Assembly (NCBI GenBank): GCA_964431495.1
Contig: CAYSJU010000002.1
Location: forward strand, 1-64,000
From: CAYSJU01 sp964431495
Lineage (GTDB): Bacteria > Omnitrophota > Gorgyraeia > Tantalellales > Tantalellaceae
Reading direction: 5' to 3'
Length of the DNA stretch: 64,000 bases
Shown here: positions 30,001 through 36,915 of the stretch, piece by piece
Numbering within the stretch: position 1 is the first letter of the stretch
Layout of the letters: every line of letters begins with the position of its first letter
Program-made: the position numbers and the translations under genes
Notes under the pieces: model-generated
Told to the model about the DNA's origin: nothing
Database searches by the model: none
What the model saw: the letters and a program-made list of their open reading frames with translations, nothing else

Positions 30001-32629
30001 GGCGGGATTCCGTGTAGATCTTAAAAGCAGTTTCCAATTCATTTATCTTCTTCCGGGTATTTTCTATCTCGTCCGTCAGATCTTCCCCTTTTTCCTGTTT
30101 CTCTTGTAGTTCCGACAGTTCTCCCTCCAGCGTTTCTTGTCTTTTTTCAAATTCGTCAAGTTTAGATGTGATTTGCTCCAGTTCATTTTCTGTTTTATCC
30201 AGTTCCTCTTTTAAAGGAGCAAGCTTGTCCCTTATGCGTATGATCCGGGTCATGTCCCTGAGATTATCAGTTCCCCCGGTCTTCCATTTATCCCACACTT
30301 CTTGAGCGCGATTATGTATCTCTTCGTATTGTCCATCTGCGGTAAACTTCATCTTTGATCCCTCTTCATCTGATCTTCCGTCCCAGCCCGGATATCTGTC
30401 CGTCCATATAAGATCATAATAAACAGTGTAAATATCAGTAAGATCCGCATTAACTGATCCCAGATACTCTTTATGAGCCTGAAAAGCCTTGAATACCGGG
30501 CTGTCTTCTTCGAGTTCATTCAGGTACAGGTCTATCTGCTTGAATATCCTGTCTCGCCTTTTTTCCAGATCGTCCAAATAAGTCTGGGCATCATCAGGCA
30601 TGCCGGTCTCTATAAGTTCCAATACATCTATGTACTCTCTTTCCAGGTCTTCTATATGCGCGATAAGCCAGTTAATACCATCATCCCCTTCATCTACTGT
30701 ATCCTGATCTTTCACGCATACTGTCCAGCCTTGTATCTCAAATACCGGGCTGAATCCCTCTTCTTCACTTTTATTAAACGCGTATATTCTGTTCCCTGTC
30801 TTTTTCTGAAACGTCCCGTCGCCCCTGAATCTCGCTTCAACAAACTCCTTCCACAGGGCTATTACTTCTTCAGAGTCCGCGCCGTTCACCTGGCCGGAAC
30901 GCTGGCAAAAATGAGAATATATCGCTATCAATGATGTCTTGCTTAATAACCCCTTGACCATATTTTTCCAGCCGCCTGAAAGGAGCGTGAAATACGGGCA
31001 CTCATACCCGTCCTCGTTCTCGAATCTGGGTATGATCGAAACATAGGAAATGTTGTGCTCCCTGAACAGCTTGTGGAGGTTTTCGGCGTGGAATCCGCCG
31101 GTCATTAATATCGTTGCGCGTTGCTCGTTGCGCGTTGCTCGAGACTTTATGGTTGAAAACTTGATGTTTTTTATGAACGCCTTGTCTCTTTTGAATGACC
31201 ATTCATAGAAGCCGGTCATCTTTTTACGGTAAAGATCAAGATCATGTATGCTACTATCAAGGTTTACTGTTATGCGGAATAACGGCGCCTCTTTGTTTAT
31301 GAACGCAATGTAGTTCTGTGCTCCAAACGCCGTTTCATTCTCCCTGTAATATTCATAATCATCTCTGGTAAGGGTGACATTAAAAATGTTCTTCATCAAA
31401 ATGAGATTTTTTGACAGCTGGTCAAGCTCCTTCTGTTTATCGTTCTGATAAAGTACTTCTTTTATCTCGCTCTCGAGAGCATCTATCTCTTCCATTACTC
31501 TTGACTTGTCAATGATGTTATACAGGGATATATAAATCATGTATTTACTGAGTTCGGAGAAATCTTCTGTCGCCATGCCTGCTTCTTTGGCCTTTTGAAC
31601 CAGATATTCATAGAAGTCGTATTGGGAAATGATCTCTTTTCTGAACTCCACGGTCCTGGTCACCAATTCACGCAACTCTTTCTTGGAGAGGACCTTCTGG
31701 AGTCTGTCAATGACCATATCCCTTTCAACATTGGCTCTTTTAAAGTCAACCTCCTTCTCTCTCTCCAGTATCTGGCTCAATAGTAATACGTTTACATGTT
31801 TCCTGATATTGATCTTCTGGAGCCGGGCTTTTTCTATGAGGCTGGTAAGATAATCCTTAAATTCGACCCCACCGGCTTTATATTGCGAATATTTTCTGTC
31901 AAGCTGTAATAGCTCATCCGAGTAGATGTGGCGTTTAAGATTGCCGAGAAAATAGTCCAGTTCCCGCAGGTATCGATCGGCCTCTCTCTTATGCCGGCTG
32001 AAATCATGATAAACATTAAGATTTTGAAGATACAGGTCCGTATCCTCTACGCCCCATAAGTCTGCTTTACCGGGATTATTGATGGCAAAATATTCAGCGC
32101 CGCTGACAATACCTTCTTTGACAAAATAATCAGCGACTTTTTCCCTGAGACCTGTATCTTCAATCTCCGTGAAAAGGGATAGATCATAATCACTTTCACC
32201 GCCCTCAAGGTTGACCACGTCTATTCCGTATTTCATCCCCAGGTGGTCGATTATCCTGGCTATTTTGTGCTGGGCATCATAGTTACAATGAGCGTCCTGG
32301 ATGTGGATGATCGTCTTTCGTCTTTTGTTTTTTATTTTTCGTTCCGTGGAGGGGCTCCATGTATCCTCGATCGTTCCGAGGTTCTGAGGAAGAACAAACG
32401 TCTCAATATTTAATTCACTGACAAATAACGGATCTTCAATTCCCGTAGGCACAGTTTGCACTAATGGCGCCTTCGCAGCCCAGGCTGTGTGGACAAAAAC
32501 ATCCCCCAGCCCGGTCGTGACCAAAAAGCACAACAGGGTCACAAGCGCAGTTATTACGCGAAACATTTTCTTTTCGAAAAAGTTTTCTTTCACTATCATA
32601 TCCATTATATTTTTTCTGTTTCCATTCAT
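21053..32629 (-). CDS. Giant membrane protein: Tiki/ChaN-like, transglutaminase-like, repeat region, DUF58
   Basis: About 3,858 residues in one frame (a TTG at 32638 gives 3,861; numbering follows that). A signal-like helix spans 28-45, with a possible cleavage after AWA. A Tiki/ChaN-like domain has HIQDAH (112-117), NLEGGE (143-148) and GGFH (514-517). A coiled coil runs about 800-873, and a transmembrane helix about 1050-1072. A transglutaminase-like core has Cys1470, His1509 and Glu1523/1524. Two related modules lie near 1745-1830 and 1860-1940. W/DG repeats spaced 54 residues begin at Trp2190, Trp2244 and Trp2298. A second helix is near 2875-2895. DUF58 follows, with REYVPG at 3110-3115 and IDW near 3123. 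The last 420 residues are unrecognised. DUF58 and transglutaminase proteins usually sit beside MoxR ATPases; no moxR is here. Domain calls are by motif; function (envelope, peptide or protein processing) is inferred. Confidence 0.85.
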   Translation of the reverse strand: MNGNRKNIMDMIVKENFFEKKMFRVITALVTLLCFLVTTGLGDVFVHTAWAAKAPLVQTVPTGIEDPLFVSELNIETFVLPQNLGTIEDTWSPSTERKIKNKRRKTIIHIQDAHCNYDAQHKIARIIDHLGMKYGIDVVNLEGGESDYDLSLFTEIEDTGLREKVADYFVKEGIVSGAEYFAINNPGKADLWGVEDTDLYLQNLNVYHDFSRHKREADRYLRELDYFLGNLKRHIYSDELLQLDRKYSQYKAGGVEFKDYLTSLIEKARLQKINIRKHVNVLLLSQILEREKEVDFKRANVERDMVIDRLQKVLSKKELRELVTRTVEFRKEIISQYDFYEYLVQKAKEAGMATEDFSELSKYMIYISLYNIIDKSRVMEEIDALESEIKEVLYQNDKQKELDQLSKNLILMKNIFNVTLTRDDYEYYRENETAFGAQNYIAFINKEAPLFRITVNLDSSIHDLDLYRKKMTGFYEWSFKRDKAFIKNIKFSTIKSRATRNEQRATILMTGGFHAENLHKLFREHNISYVSIIPRFENEDGYECPYFTLLSGGWKNMVKGLLSKTSLIAIYSHFCQRSGQVNGADSEEVIALWKEFVEARFRGDGTFQKKTGNRIYAFNKSEEEGFSPVFEIQGWTVCVKDQDTVDEGDDGINWLIAHIEDLEREYIDVLELIETGMPDDAQTYLDDLEKRRDRIFKQIDLYLNELEEDSPVFKAFQAHKEYLGSVNADLTDIYTVYYDLIWTDRYPGWDGRSDEEGSKMKFTADGQYEEIHNRAQEVWDKWKTGGTDNLRDMTRIIRIRDKLAPLKEELDKTENELEQITSKLDEFEKRQETLEGELSELQEKQEKGEDLTDEIENTRKKINELETAFKIYTESRQDLQMALADAWNRWDESEESLRRLLRDLVAYLSNNMGGSFARQLYWDAFKAAGPEKETVVLEAFRHSDELQGSEGEWKEEAAGNLLKEMEKRESMHIPEYTFRKGGKENYWGIWAEFDAVSVLEEDKAAQGMIEEVIEADCKELEKKIRTKRKLKKGIPKRKREWSRWEKIVVCLLVAMLVTSVVFTVFLVFYKLFHQGEAPSISGPEEEDQGVTPAPEEETVVTEGMGIAQFDLESIIGSGIKVGEPMGEKVEGEVDVLTERLREKIRKVSELRMELQQDMEKFEQEIREQEQKIRESASSPELKEHLGKISEQAESRKRVLTKEAYEKHKKRVETDPSSFKGIKHKEDKTDPEPAVKPGEKEEEVSVKDDYLEKEVGHGGGNDTVGDWVADCKDEKGIPVSSYLCEGGFAVINPITGKVSVSEPEWKAWPLEQDSEASEWVVMASDGRDKMLARIPPAKAIVNVQAGVESKCQEVSAYYDKANGKWYLKFDKDPERIRIGIRDANSSELGDIPLIQIDRSVEDTWKDSLPEPVRDILEKAKDLSLEEREKVKSQILSWFYYSTNPCLARFSRDEPDFIKFAFKYFSMACDGLARLDAILSHELGIPARVHAGFMDRNSDGSFYSGGRHTFVLTQEGDEIIVEEATALVGESSPLYGREATPEDYKKEEEYIKQRAEHILQQLDKPGELMEIRLEKEKLRGKLSETEARLKEAEKKLEEAEKGMPEKQDERIIYEQLREHYNARLRALRIPSLSQDGDLPYARELLDECQKFVFSEKTLENKYQLMAVGHFMLEMLSQIGGVFPDLEQEVSKAKAVVYEKMSDFAFEQQWLLLREPLKGEPLGSKTPNAIKRNFVIEREEDETYHVGDSIHMISYQIRVNGDIFSIEHGPRFYSFNRKSGVVIVHDQSTPGGPNRHHPGEERYNGWAHLILHTLDFAVVRTRGAENGEAITRIKDRFKRELSLYTGFEFKQSYEVIDRERKVPEGATRYVIGMNDSEYSVEVADVFVTFNRTTGKILIRDTAKGEPTVKRPYDPYDANAYDDFVGFMRQSFVNAARIAEGTEQEEGVEYIRGLFRSEISFFTNDRMRILMILPNIRMALEGARDEIETAVILANIHLLHSRMYRGQDGELSIKNREGARYLLEEFNAAFGHLMSQDFTKNALSRASTKEELIAIYRRTFDMVFSVYMTGGVWYIKAMDDSDAPTLTIDQLDKAFEVLTEKRQAEERDPAIPEDDQEDTGTIRVVDVLTGESITIPANGEVVDYYQGAFITGEKGADKPSGISISGKDKTLKYQAQVKELNEFFVLPNGDWLAVSGVGDMLSFMGPLAERSGLFKDGWLKAIPPAPFFRQKGMNRSVTIRADGSWISAIEFGVNSPAVSKSQKLTMQKCYLGTFNGEQVLMKIPYAHRILPPLFIDDTWVGAADIGSPKLSLVGPGAQKMAGLVQDRIIVDWANLPDGDYVVLAKNDDDTYSFVGPGAAPFNNNRSLTGPKIITPKDRPPLGIEAVYGQRLIKVRFSNTATSYFKKSQLRYDHAFFGPAAEEAGIAGLEFMDSWEPVFAPDGRWIGKIVNWDERGAAWGYVGSLFPENSDLRYSYGTGYGIPHEDYIFTEDGDLRICLWDDTRKQDVWVDSLQPNGRKVIIEYRKKIEREKLGLGVSRQHYLSRIAGLYNIPSQKAAGQLRKLRAERLDIRWRNVNALAKVDQGAALRELGEILDYMDQHFPEVYASQGQIVNFFDLQTVTDTIKPLLHALPEHLSENQMITLMKFLRTTEFKEYIIELFDHYVDPNYTIRGAARAKKVTQGCSFTLEQWREIVSDYLQKFTPEWGFDPLEFPLFVPADFHNNYHDKAKDLNTFMLGVYEKTYPEHDFKSYKDCIDRLDLIGENLNITLGSTLEDAFAGLRELTGMGDRHFDIEIESSVRDNPVYKAIQLVRRNPSFLKLKQDSQPWDKAWWTETDNVGMWDEINQGLMDILKDDYQGKVTLDSVWKEFWDECSHDAICVLFMIGVLAFLLSYASDTLRKRDMILGPSADRIIERILKESPWFTGRRADTARQLLNEMMEMRSQGLTRRQQADLETMRMILPDNQRAVFDAISCVAMEPPAKTRGALRRMISLVPLAALYSVLDTRDHHGRQAMNRELLKLFKSIDEKTDPDEVYEGIREIVDKYSVLSSAGLESDREQIEVEFSQIEERLRKELRSKMLLRVGAPVKHSLKPNGRSKARAGQGSEFLQLREYVPGQDDYRKIDWNATARRGKTMVRETETDTTKRGSILVDMRSVFDKNYRDTWVKDTARSLVEMFDPVRLQGKQPYTLDKFIFIMPGNIVEIERQGRKVRYDIKGKGLDNVILMLQKRYKKSRETLAFNDLDFYNREQNRRYAERTGRIFGNGTKVEEKLGRHVKGWELEDEHVFCVGIRDNEDRREMTRVLGKRSVTPLFWDKNEARPFSRLARKRAAGSMVGTSQSGSFIGKVTDKEGNVIGGDVRITRGKGQNKKDEEGEGIFITSKRDDEFEPVFVPFAKKKDSAEVLTLSPEEVRESIKAWVKGRMRGLSSEASEAVSKSIAGIIDGLQYEVEEIIVLEDHEKIKGVVSEDEKVLYLNRHLLEPLGFIHELGEAFVKLPWDQEYIALTRHTFMRGAGKDVRRACNELIEEEGKEKVESMSPDKLIEKLDEKMRKPDFEMSKERNTRVQKGESPVTESEIALIRYNASLKTASPELKGEKLLYGIQDHLDPAGNAVFTKEISLITDDLRQGDLNVFVIPRASRPGAEKEQFAVGQDLKRKFDKSYGISTGILYYDPDLGKEVSSEAQFEEFTEQLGKAYQIVVEERNKAEREEGRKALPKIYVDCPTQAHVEEARSFIGSKRTEDPEVENMICIGNDPLKEGRIIDEARVVAVGTILMNDRRVQDIFDKMDPQNPEFMRKRREMLAFFQSAGIIDDAVDFMNMSAVDLGNFVRKIWTGDKTLRITPINWETLRQWKDSQNQVLQSL

Positions 32630-32674
32630 GCTTTTCAAATCATTTTAATTTCAGGGCATATTTAAACCCGGGGA

Positions 32675-32710
32675 ACCGCATTATCCCGTCGAGGGGTGGG
32701 ACAATGCGGC
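32675..32710 (-). promoter_or_regulatory. Leader hairpin between riboswitch terminator and giant gene
   Basis: A 13-nt imperfect stem (GCCGCATTGTCCC against GGGATAATGCGGT) is further closed by GGGG/CCCC. It lies in the 5' leader after the terminator. It could protect the mRNA or affect ribosome access; no known class is recognised. Confidence 0.5.
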
Positions 32711-32730
32711 TCTGATCCCCAGGTCATACC

Positions 32731-32781
32731 CATAAAAAAGAACAGCCAGATTGCACTATTTTTCACAGGCAGTCTGGCTGT
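32731..32781 (-). terminator. Riboswitch expression platform: intrinsic terminator
   Basis: ACAGCCAGA (32773-32781) pairs with TCTGGCTGT (32742-32750), with three further pairs beyond one mismatch, and is followed by TTCTTTTTT. The 5' strand of this stem is also part of the aptamer's 3' half. Ligand-bound aptamer would therefore hide it and prevent termination (an ON switch, inferred). Confidence 0.8.
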
Positions 32782-32866
32782 CTATAATTGACACAAAAAC
32801 AAAATTATATTTGTTCCTAGACCCTCGACTTTGCGCCCCTGTGTCGCCACAGGTTTGCCATTTTCT
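32764..32866 (-). ncRNA. Cyclic di-GMP-I (GEMM-I) type riboswitch
   Basis: Read on the minus strand, the element contains GGCAAACC, the hairpin TGTG-GCGA-CACA (a GNRA tetraloop) and GGGGCGCAAAG. GGGTCTA follows, then a second hairpin (TATAATT with AATTATA) and AGCCAGACTGCC. These occur in the order and spacing of the GEMM-I consensus (GCAAACC, GNRA hairpin, GACGCAAAG, CGGGUCUA, AGCC-GG-UGCC). It begins a few nucleotides after the predicted transcription start and overlaps an intrinsic terminator. The target gene is the giant ORF. A covariance search was not possible here. Confidence 0.78.
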
Positions 32867-32876
32867 AGAAGAACTT

Positions 32877-32905
32877 AGTATATCATAAATCGAACGTTAG
32901 GTCAA
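32877..32905 (-). promoter_or_regulatory. Sigma70-type promoter for the riboswitch and giant gene
   Basis: TTGACC (32900-32905) and TATACT (32877-32882) are separated by exactly 17 nt. The predicted start near 32870 lies just before the aptamer. Between here and the palindrome at 33033 I see no gene. Confidence 0.8.
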
Positions 32906-33032
32906 GATAAAGTTAGATGAGTATTGTTTTCTTAACACGCTTGTAACTTATTATGAATAGTACAGTTATATAAACAAATCCCCTTCTAGCCCAAATCAAT
33001 GCTGTTCGGTAAAACTTTGTCACCAAAAACTT

Positions 33033-33099
33033 TAATAAATAGGGACAGCGACCATTTTCCCTCATTTTTTCTAAAAATGGTCGCTGTCCCTATTTATTA
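33033..33099. repeat. Palindromic repeat family A, copy 3
   Basis: Arms contain AGGGACAGCGACCATTTT and its complement with a loop of about 14 nt. It lies 46 nt past the stop codon of pheT on the minus strand. Confidence 0.92.
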
Positions 33100-33145
33100 C
33101 ATGGGAAAGGATTTTCGGTCTTCTTTTACTTTGAAAACAACAGTT

Positions 33146-35191
33146 CTATCGAAAGGTTACGCCGAGGTTTTTCGCCAGGGCGTCTTTGACACTTGAGTGG
33201 AGGGCCTCGATCTCTTCTTCCCTCAAAGTGCGGGTATCAAGTCCGTATTGTATGCTGTAGGTCAGGCTTTTCTTGCCTTTGGGGATCTTCTTGCCTTTAT
33301 AGATATCTACCAGGTCAATGCTCTTTATCAATTCTTCGCCTTCCTCCGCGATTATCCTCGAGATATCCCCCGCCCGGAGGGATTCTTCACAGAGGATTGA
33401 GACATCGCGTATGGAAAACGGGAAACGCGGTATGGTGTGATACCTGTTCTCCAGCACAGCTCTTTCAAATATCCTGCCAGGTTTCAGCTGGCACAAGAAG
33501 ACATCCTGTTCAATATCATATTCGTTCAATATTTCTTTAGTGGCCTGCCCCAGAAATCCTATTGTTTCCTCCTCCCCCTGTATTTTTATCCCCGCGCAGG
33601 GCGCTATTCCGTCTATATGAATGGAAGTGAACTCCGGTGTTATCCTTAACCCGGAAAAAATATCTTCTATGATCCCCTTTAGGTCATAAAAACTCTCATT
33701 TCTTTTGCCTTCCATCCAGTTCCGCCTGGCAATACCTGTCAGACCAATACACAGCGCGGGGACTTCCCCGTAGCCCTTTCCCTTGCCGAGCTCTGAATAT
33801 ACCTTACCTGTCTCGAACAGCCTGAGGTCCTTGTTCTTTCTGTTTATGTTCCAGGAAATGGTTTTCAACATACCGTCCAGAAGATGTGGTGTCATTACCT
33901 TCTGCTCTTCGGACAGAGGGTTACTGAGCGTCACCGGGGCCTTGACAAGGCCGGGGAACCTGTTTGAAGAAGCCTCGCTGATAAGACTGTATGTCACTAT
34001 TTCGCTCAGGCCAAGAGCAACAAGGTCTTCGAGCAGTTTTTCGCTCACCTGCCGCGCATAGACCTTCCTTTCTACAACCGGGGATATCTCCGGTATTGTC
34101 GCGGGTATCTTGTCATAACCGAATATCCTGGCCGCTTCTTCTATAAGATCTATCTCCTTCTCAAGGTCTTCCCTGAAGGTGGGCACTCTTACTGACATCC
34201 TTGAGCCTTCACTATCAGTAACGGTCATGTCCAGTCTCTGGAATATGTGTTTCACCCATTCTTTTTCCAGCACAACGCCCAGGATCTTCCCTGCCTTCTC
34301 GGTGTCAAATTCTATTACATTCTCTTCCGCTGAAAGAGGACCTGTCTCGTAAAAACCGCGGACCCTGCCTCCTGCTTCTTCCACGATCAGAGCCGCCGCC
34401 CTGTCAGATGCGCCCTTGATCATTCCTTTATCCACGCCCCGTTCGAACCTGTAACTTGAATCACTTGAAAGTCCCAGTTTACGTGCCGTGCGCCGCACGG
34501 AGACCGGATCAAAATAAGCGCTTTCCAGGAGGATGTTCCTGGTCCTAGCGGTTACTTCAGTGTCTATCCCGCCCATTACACCCGCGATAGCTACCGACCT
34601 TTCACCGTCAGCGATAACAAGCATACCCGGTTCAAGTTCTCTTTCCTCTTCATCAATAGTGACGATCTTTTCGCCTTTTCGCGCCTCTCTCACTATTATC
34701 TTCCCGCCCTTTAATTTATCCAGATCAAAAGCGTGCAAAGGCTGCCCCAGTTCCATAAGGCAGAAATTTGTCACATCGACCGCGTTGTTGACGGGCCGCA
34801 GGCCCAGGGCTTCCAGCCTTTTGCGTATCTTTTCGCCCGCTTCCTTTATCTTAACGTCGCTTATGACCCTGGCGGTATATTTCGGGCAGAGTTCGGTGTT
34901 TTCAATAACACAATCCACTGCCTGTCCTTTTTCCGCGGGCACGCCTTCAAAGGGCCTGACGTCAGGGACTTTCAGTTCCCTGTCAAACACCGCCGAAGCC
35001 TCCCTTGCCAGCCCGAGCATATTAAGGCAGTCCGGCCTGTTGGAAGTTATCTCCAGGGACATCACCTTGTCCGAACCCGCATCATTTATGGCTTCCACTT
35101 CAGAGCCGGACATGGTAAGGCCCGCAGCAAGTTCTTCCGGACTCGCGTCCAGGTCCACATATTCCTTTAACCATTGGTAGCTTATCTTCAT
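33146..35191 (-). CDS. pheT: Phenylalanyl-tRNA synthetase beta subunit lacking the OB tRNA-binding insertion
   Basis: A protein of 681 residues, about 110 shorter than E. coli PheT. After MKISYQWLKEYVDL...MSGSEVEAI the sequence runs straight into SLEITSNRPDCLNMLG. This removes the B2 (EMAP/OB-fold) tRNA-binding domain that normally occupies residues 40-150. B3/B4 editing, B5 and the C-terminal FDX-ACB domain (FPFSIRDVSILCEE... to the end) are present. It forms the alpha2-beta2 enzyme with PheS, whose gene overlaps by 4 nt. The deletion looks like a real short form and not an assembly error, since the frame is intact. Confidence 0.95.
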   Translation of the reverse strand: MKISYQWLKEYVDLDASPEELAAGLTMSGSEVEAINDAGSDKVMSLEITSNRPDCLNMLGLAREASAVFDRELKVPDVRPFEGVPAEKGQAVDCVIENTELCPKYTARVISDVKIKEAGEKIRKRLEALGLRPVNNAVDVTNFCLMELGQPLHAFDLDKLKGGKIIVREARKGEKIVTIDEEERELEPGMLVIADGERSVAIAGVMGGIDTEVTARTRNILLESAYFDPVSVRRTARKLGLSSDSSYRFERGVDKGMIKGASDRAAALIVEEAGGRVRGFYETGPLSAEENVIEFDTEKAGKILGVVLEKEWVKHIFQRLDMTVTDSEGSRMSVRVPTFREDLEKEIDLIEEAARIFGYDKIPATIPEISPVVERKVYARQVSEKLLEDLVALGLSEIVTYSLISEASSNRFPGLVKAPVTLSNPLSEEQKVMTPHLLDGMLKTISWNINRKNKDLRLFETGKVYSELGKGKGYGEVPALCIGLTGIARRNWMEGKRNESFYDLKGIIEDIFSGLRITPEFTSIHIDGIAPCAGIKIQGEEETIGFLGQATKEILNEYDIEQDVFLCQLKPGRIFERAVLENRYHTIPRFPFSIRDVSILCEESLRAGDISRIIAEEGEELIKSIDLVDIYKGKKIPKGKKSLTYSIQYGLDTRTLREEEIEALHSSVKDALAKNLGVTFR

Positions 35192-36210
35192 ATAAACTGT
35201 CTCAAAAATCGTATGTCGTTCTCAAAAAAGAAACGGATATCTTCAATACCGTATAACAGCATGGCTATCCTCTCAACGCCCATGCCAAAAGCAAAACCGG
35301 TATATTCCTCAGGGTCATATCCAACGGCCTCGAACACCTTGGGGTTAACCATTCCGGCGCCCAGTATCTCCAGCCATCCGTTCCCCTTGCACACCCTGCA
35401 TCCGTTCCCCCCGCAGATAATACAGGAAATGTCTACTTCCGCGCTGGGTTCAGTAAATGGGAAAAAGTGGGGTCGCAACCGCATTTTGATATCCTTTCCG
35501 AACATGCTCCTGCAGAAAAGCTCCAGCACGCCTTTAAGGTCCGAGAACCTGATACCCCTGTCCACCATAAGCCCTTCAACCTGGTGGAACATGAAAGAAT
35601 GCGACGCGTCAACGGCGTCGGGCCGGAAAACCCTTCCCGGCATAATGGCTTGGATAGGCGGTTTCTGGTTCTGCATAATATGGATCTGGACATTAGATGT
35701 GTGGCTTCTCAGAAGATATTTGCCATCGATATAGAATGTATCGAAAGCATCACGCGAGGGATGATCCAGCGGGATGTTCAATGATTCAAAATTATAGAAT
35801 TCCGTTTCTATTTCCGGGCCCTCGGCTATATTGAATCCAAGAGAGATGAATATCTCATTTATCCTGGAAAGCGTTACGGTCAAAGGGTGGAGCCTCCCCG
35901 TGTCCGGCCGTATCCCGGGCAGCGTAACGTCGGTTTCTTCCTTTTTCCCGGCAACTTCAGCTGCCGCGAGCTTTGCGCTTAATTCCTTGATCTTTCCAGT
36001 GAACTCGTTCTTAAGGATGTTCGCTTTTTTTCCGACCTCGGCTTTCTGTTTAGCCGGGAGGGCAGAGATCGACCTCAGTGTCCTGGTAAGCCTGCCCTTG
36101 CGCCCAAGATATTCGGTCTTTATGCTCTCCAGATGCAGGACATCTTTGCATTTTTTTAAGGTTTCTTCAAAATCTTTCTTTATCTTTTCTATGTTGCTCA
36201 AATCGTTCAT
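35188..36210 (-). CDS. pheS: Phenylalanyl-tRNA synthetase alpha subunit
   Basis: A protein of 340 residues. It has an N-terminal coiled-coil arm (about 1-85) that contacts tRNA. A class II catalytic domain follows, with LHPLTVTLSRINEIF, the motif 2 region (SFMFHQVEGLMVD) and motif 3 (FGMGVERIAMLLYG). The start was set at the ATG at 36210 (AGG upstream); the longer frame overlaps ktrA. A zinc-like CxxC pair set (CIICGGNGCRVCKG) lies between motifs 2 and 3. Confidence 0.96.
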   Translation of the reverse strand: MNDLSNIEKIKKDFEETLKKCKDVLHLESIKTEYLGRKGRLTRTLRSISALPAKQKAEVGKKANILKNEFTGKIKELSAKLAAAEVAGKKEETDVTLPGIRPDTGRLHPLTVTLSRINEIFISLGFNIAEGPEIETEFYNFESLNIPLDHPSRDAFDTFYIDGKYLLRSHTSNVQIHIMQNQKPPIQAIMPGRVFRPDAVDASHSFMFHQVEGLMVDRGIRFSDLKGVLELFCRSMFGKDIKMRLRPHFFPFTEPSAEVDISCIICGGNGCRVCKGNGWLEILGAGMVNPKVFEAVGYDPEEYTGFAFGMGVERIAMLLYGIEDIRFFFENDIRFLRQFI

Positions 36211-36211
36211 T

Positions 36212-36904
36212 TTAAAACCTGCTCTTAAGCATCTCCATCTTCTTGTTTTCCCCGAAGAGCACGAGTACGTCGTCATGCACGATTATGTCATCCGCCAGGG
36301 GAGAGATATTCGTTTTGGCGCTCACCATGACCTCCCCTGTTTCCGGATCTTTCTCCTTTTTCTTGATAGCTATAACGTTCACTCCGTACTTTGCCCTCAT
36401 ATCTATCTCTCGCAGACTTTTGCCTATAAATTCCTTCGGTGGGAGGAACTCCACTATACTTGCGTCCCCTGGCAGGTCTATGTATTCAAGAATATTCTCA
36501 TCTATTGAAATAAGGGTATTGGTTACCCTGGCACCCATATCCCTTTCCGGCAGGATGACCCTGGAAGCCCCTATCTTTAAAAGCGCGTTCTTATGAGGTT
36601 CACTTATGGCCTTGCAGACTATTGTCGGGATACCCAGCTCTTTCAAAAGGAGCGTAACGAGTATGCTGTTCTCCATATTCGTTCCTATGCCGCAGACAGC
36701 CACATCCGCGTTCTGTATCCCCACGGATCTCATGGCTTTTTCATCCGTAGCGTCCAGGCAGACCGCCTTGGTCACGAAGTCCATTATATCGTGAATCAGC
36801 TCCTCGTCTTTATCAATGGCAATGACTTCCTGTCCTCTTTCAGCCAGCGTCTTGGCCACACTGGATCCGAATCTTCCCAATCCTATGACCGCAAACTGTT
36901 TCAT
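36212..36904 (-). CDS. ktrA: Potassium uptake regulator KtrA (TrkA family, single RCK)
   Basis: A protein of 230 residues with one RCK_N domain (FAVIGLGRFGSSVAKTLAERG) and one RCK_C domain. It forms a nucleotide-gated octameric ring on the KtrB channel. The start at 36904 has a strong AAGGAGGA site; the longer frame to 37036 runs into ktrB. ktrB lies 11 nt upstream. This is the second K+ system in the window, distinct from trkA-trkH by its single RCK module. Confidence 0.95.
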   Translation of the reverse strand: MKQFAVIGLGRFGSSVAKTLAERGQEVIAIDKDEELIHDIMDFVTKAVCLDATDEKAMRSVGIQNADVAVCGIGTNMENSILVTLLLKELGIPTIVCKAISEPHKNALLKIGASRVILPERDMGARVTNTLISIDENILEYIDLPGDASIVEFLPPKEFIGKSLREIDMRAKYGVNVIAIKKKEKDPETGEVMVSAKTNISPLADDIIVHDDVLVLFGENKKMEMLKSRF

Positions 36905-36915
36905 GTCCGTCCTCC

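Noticed and set aside
21053..32638. Giant frame as an artefact of assembly or a non-ribosomal synthetase/adhesin
   Set aside because: No adenylation, condensation or carrier motifs and no long adhesin repeats; the frame is open throughout with domain motifs in one frame and a dedicated promoter and leader.
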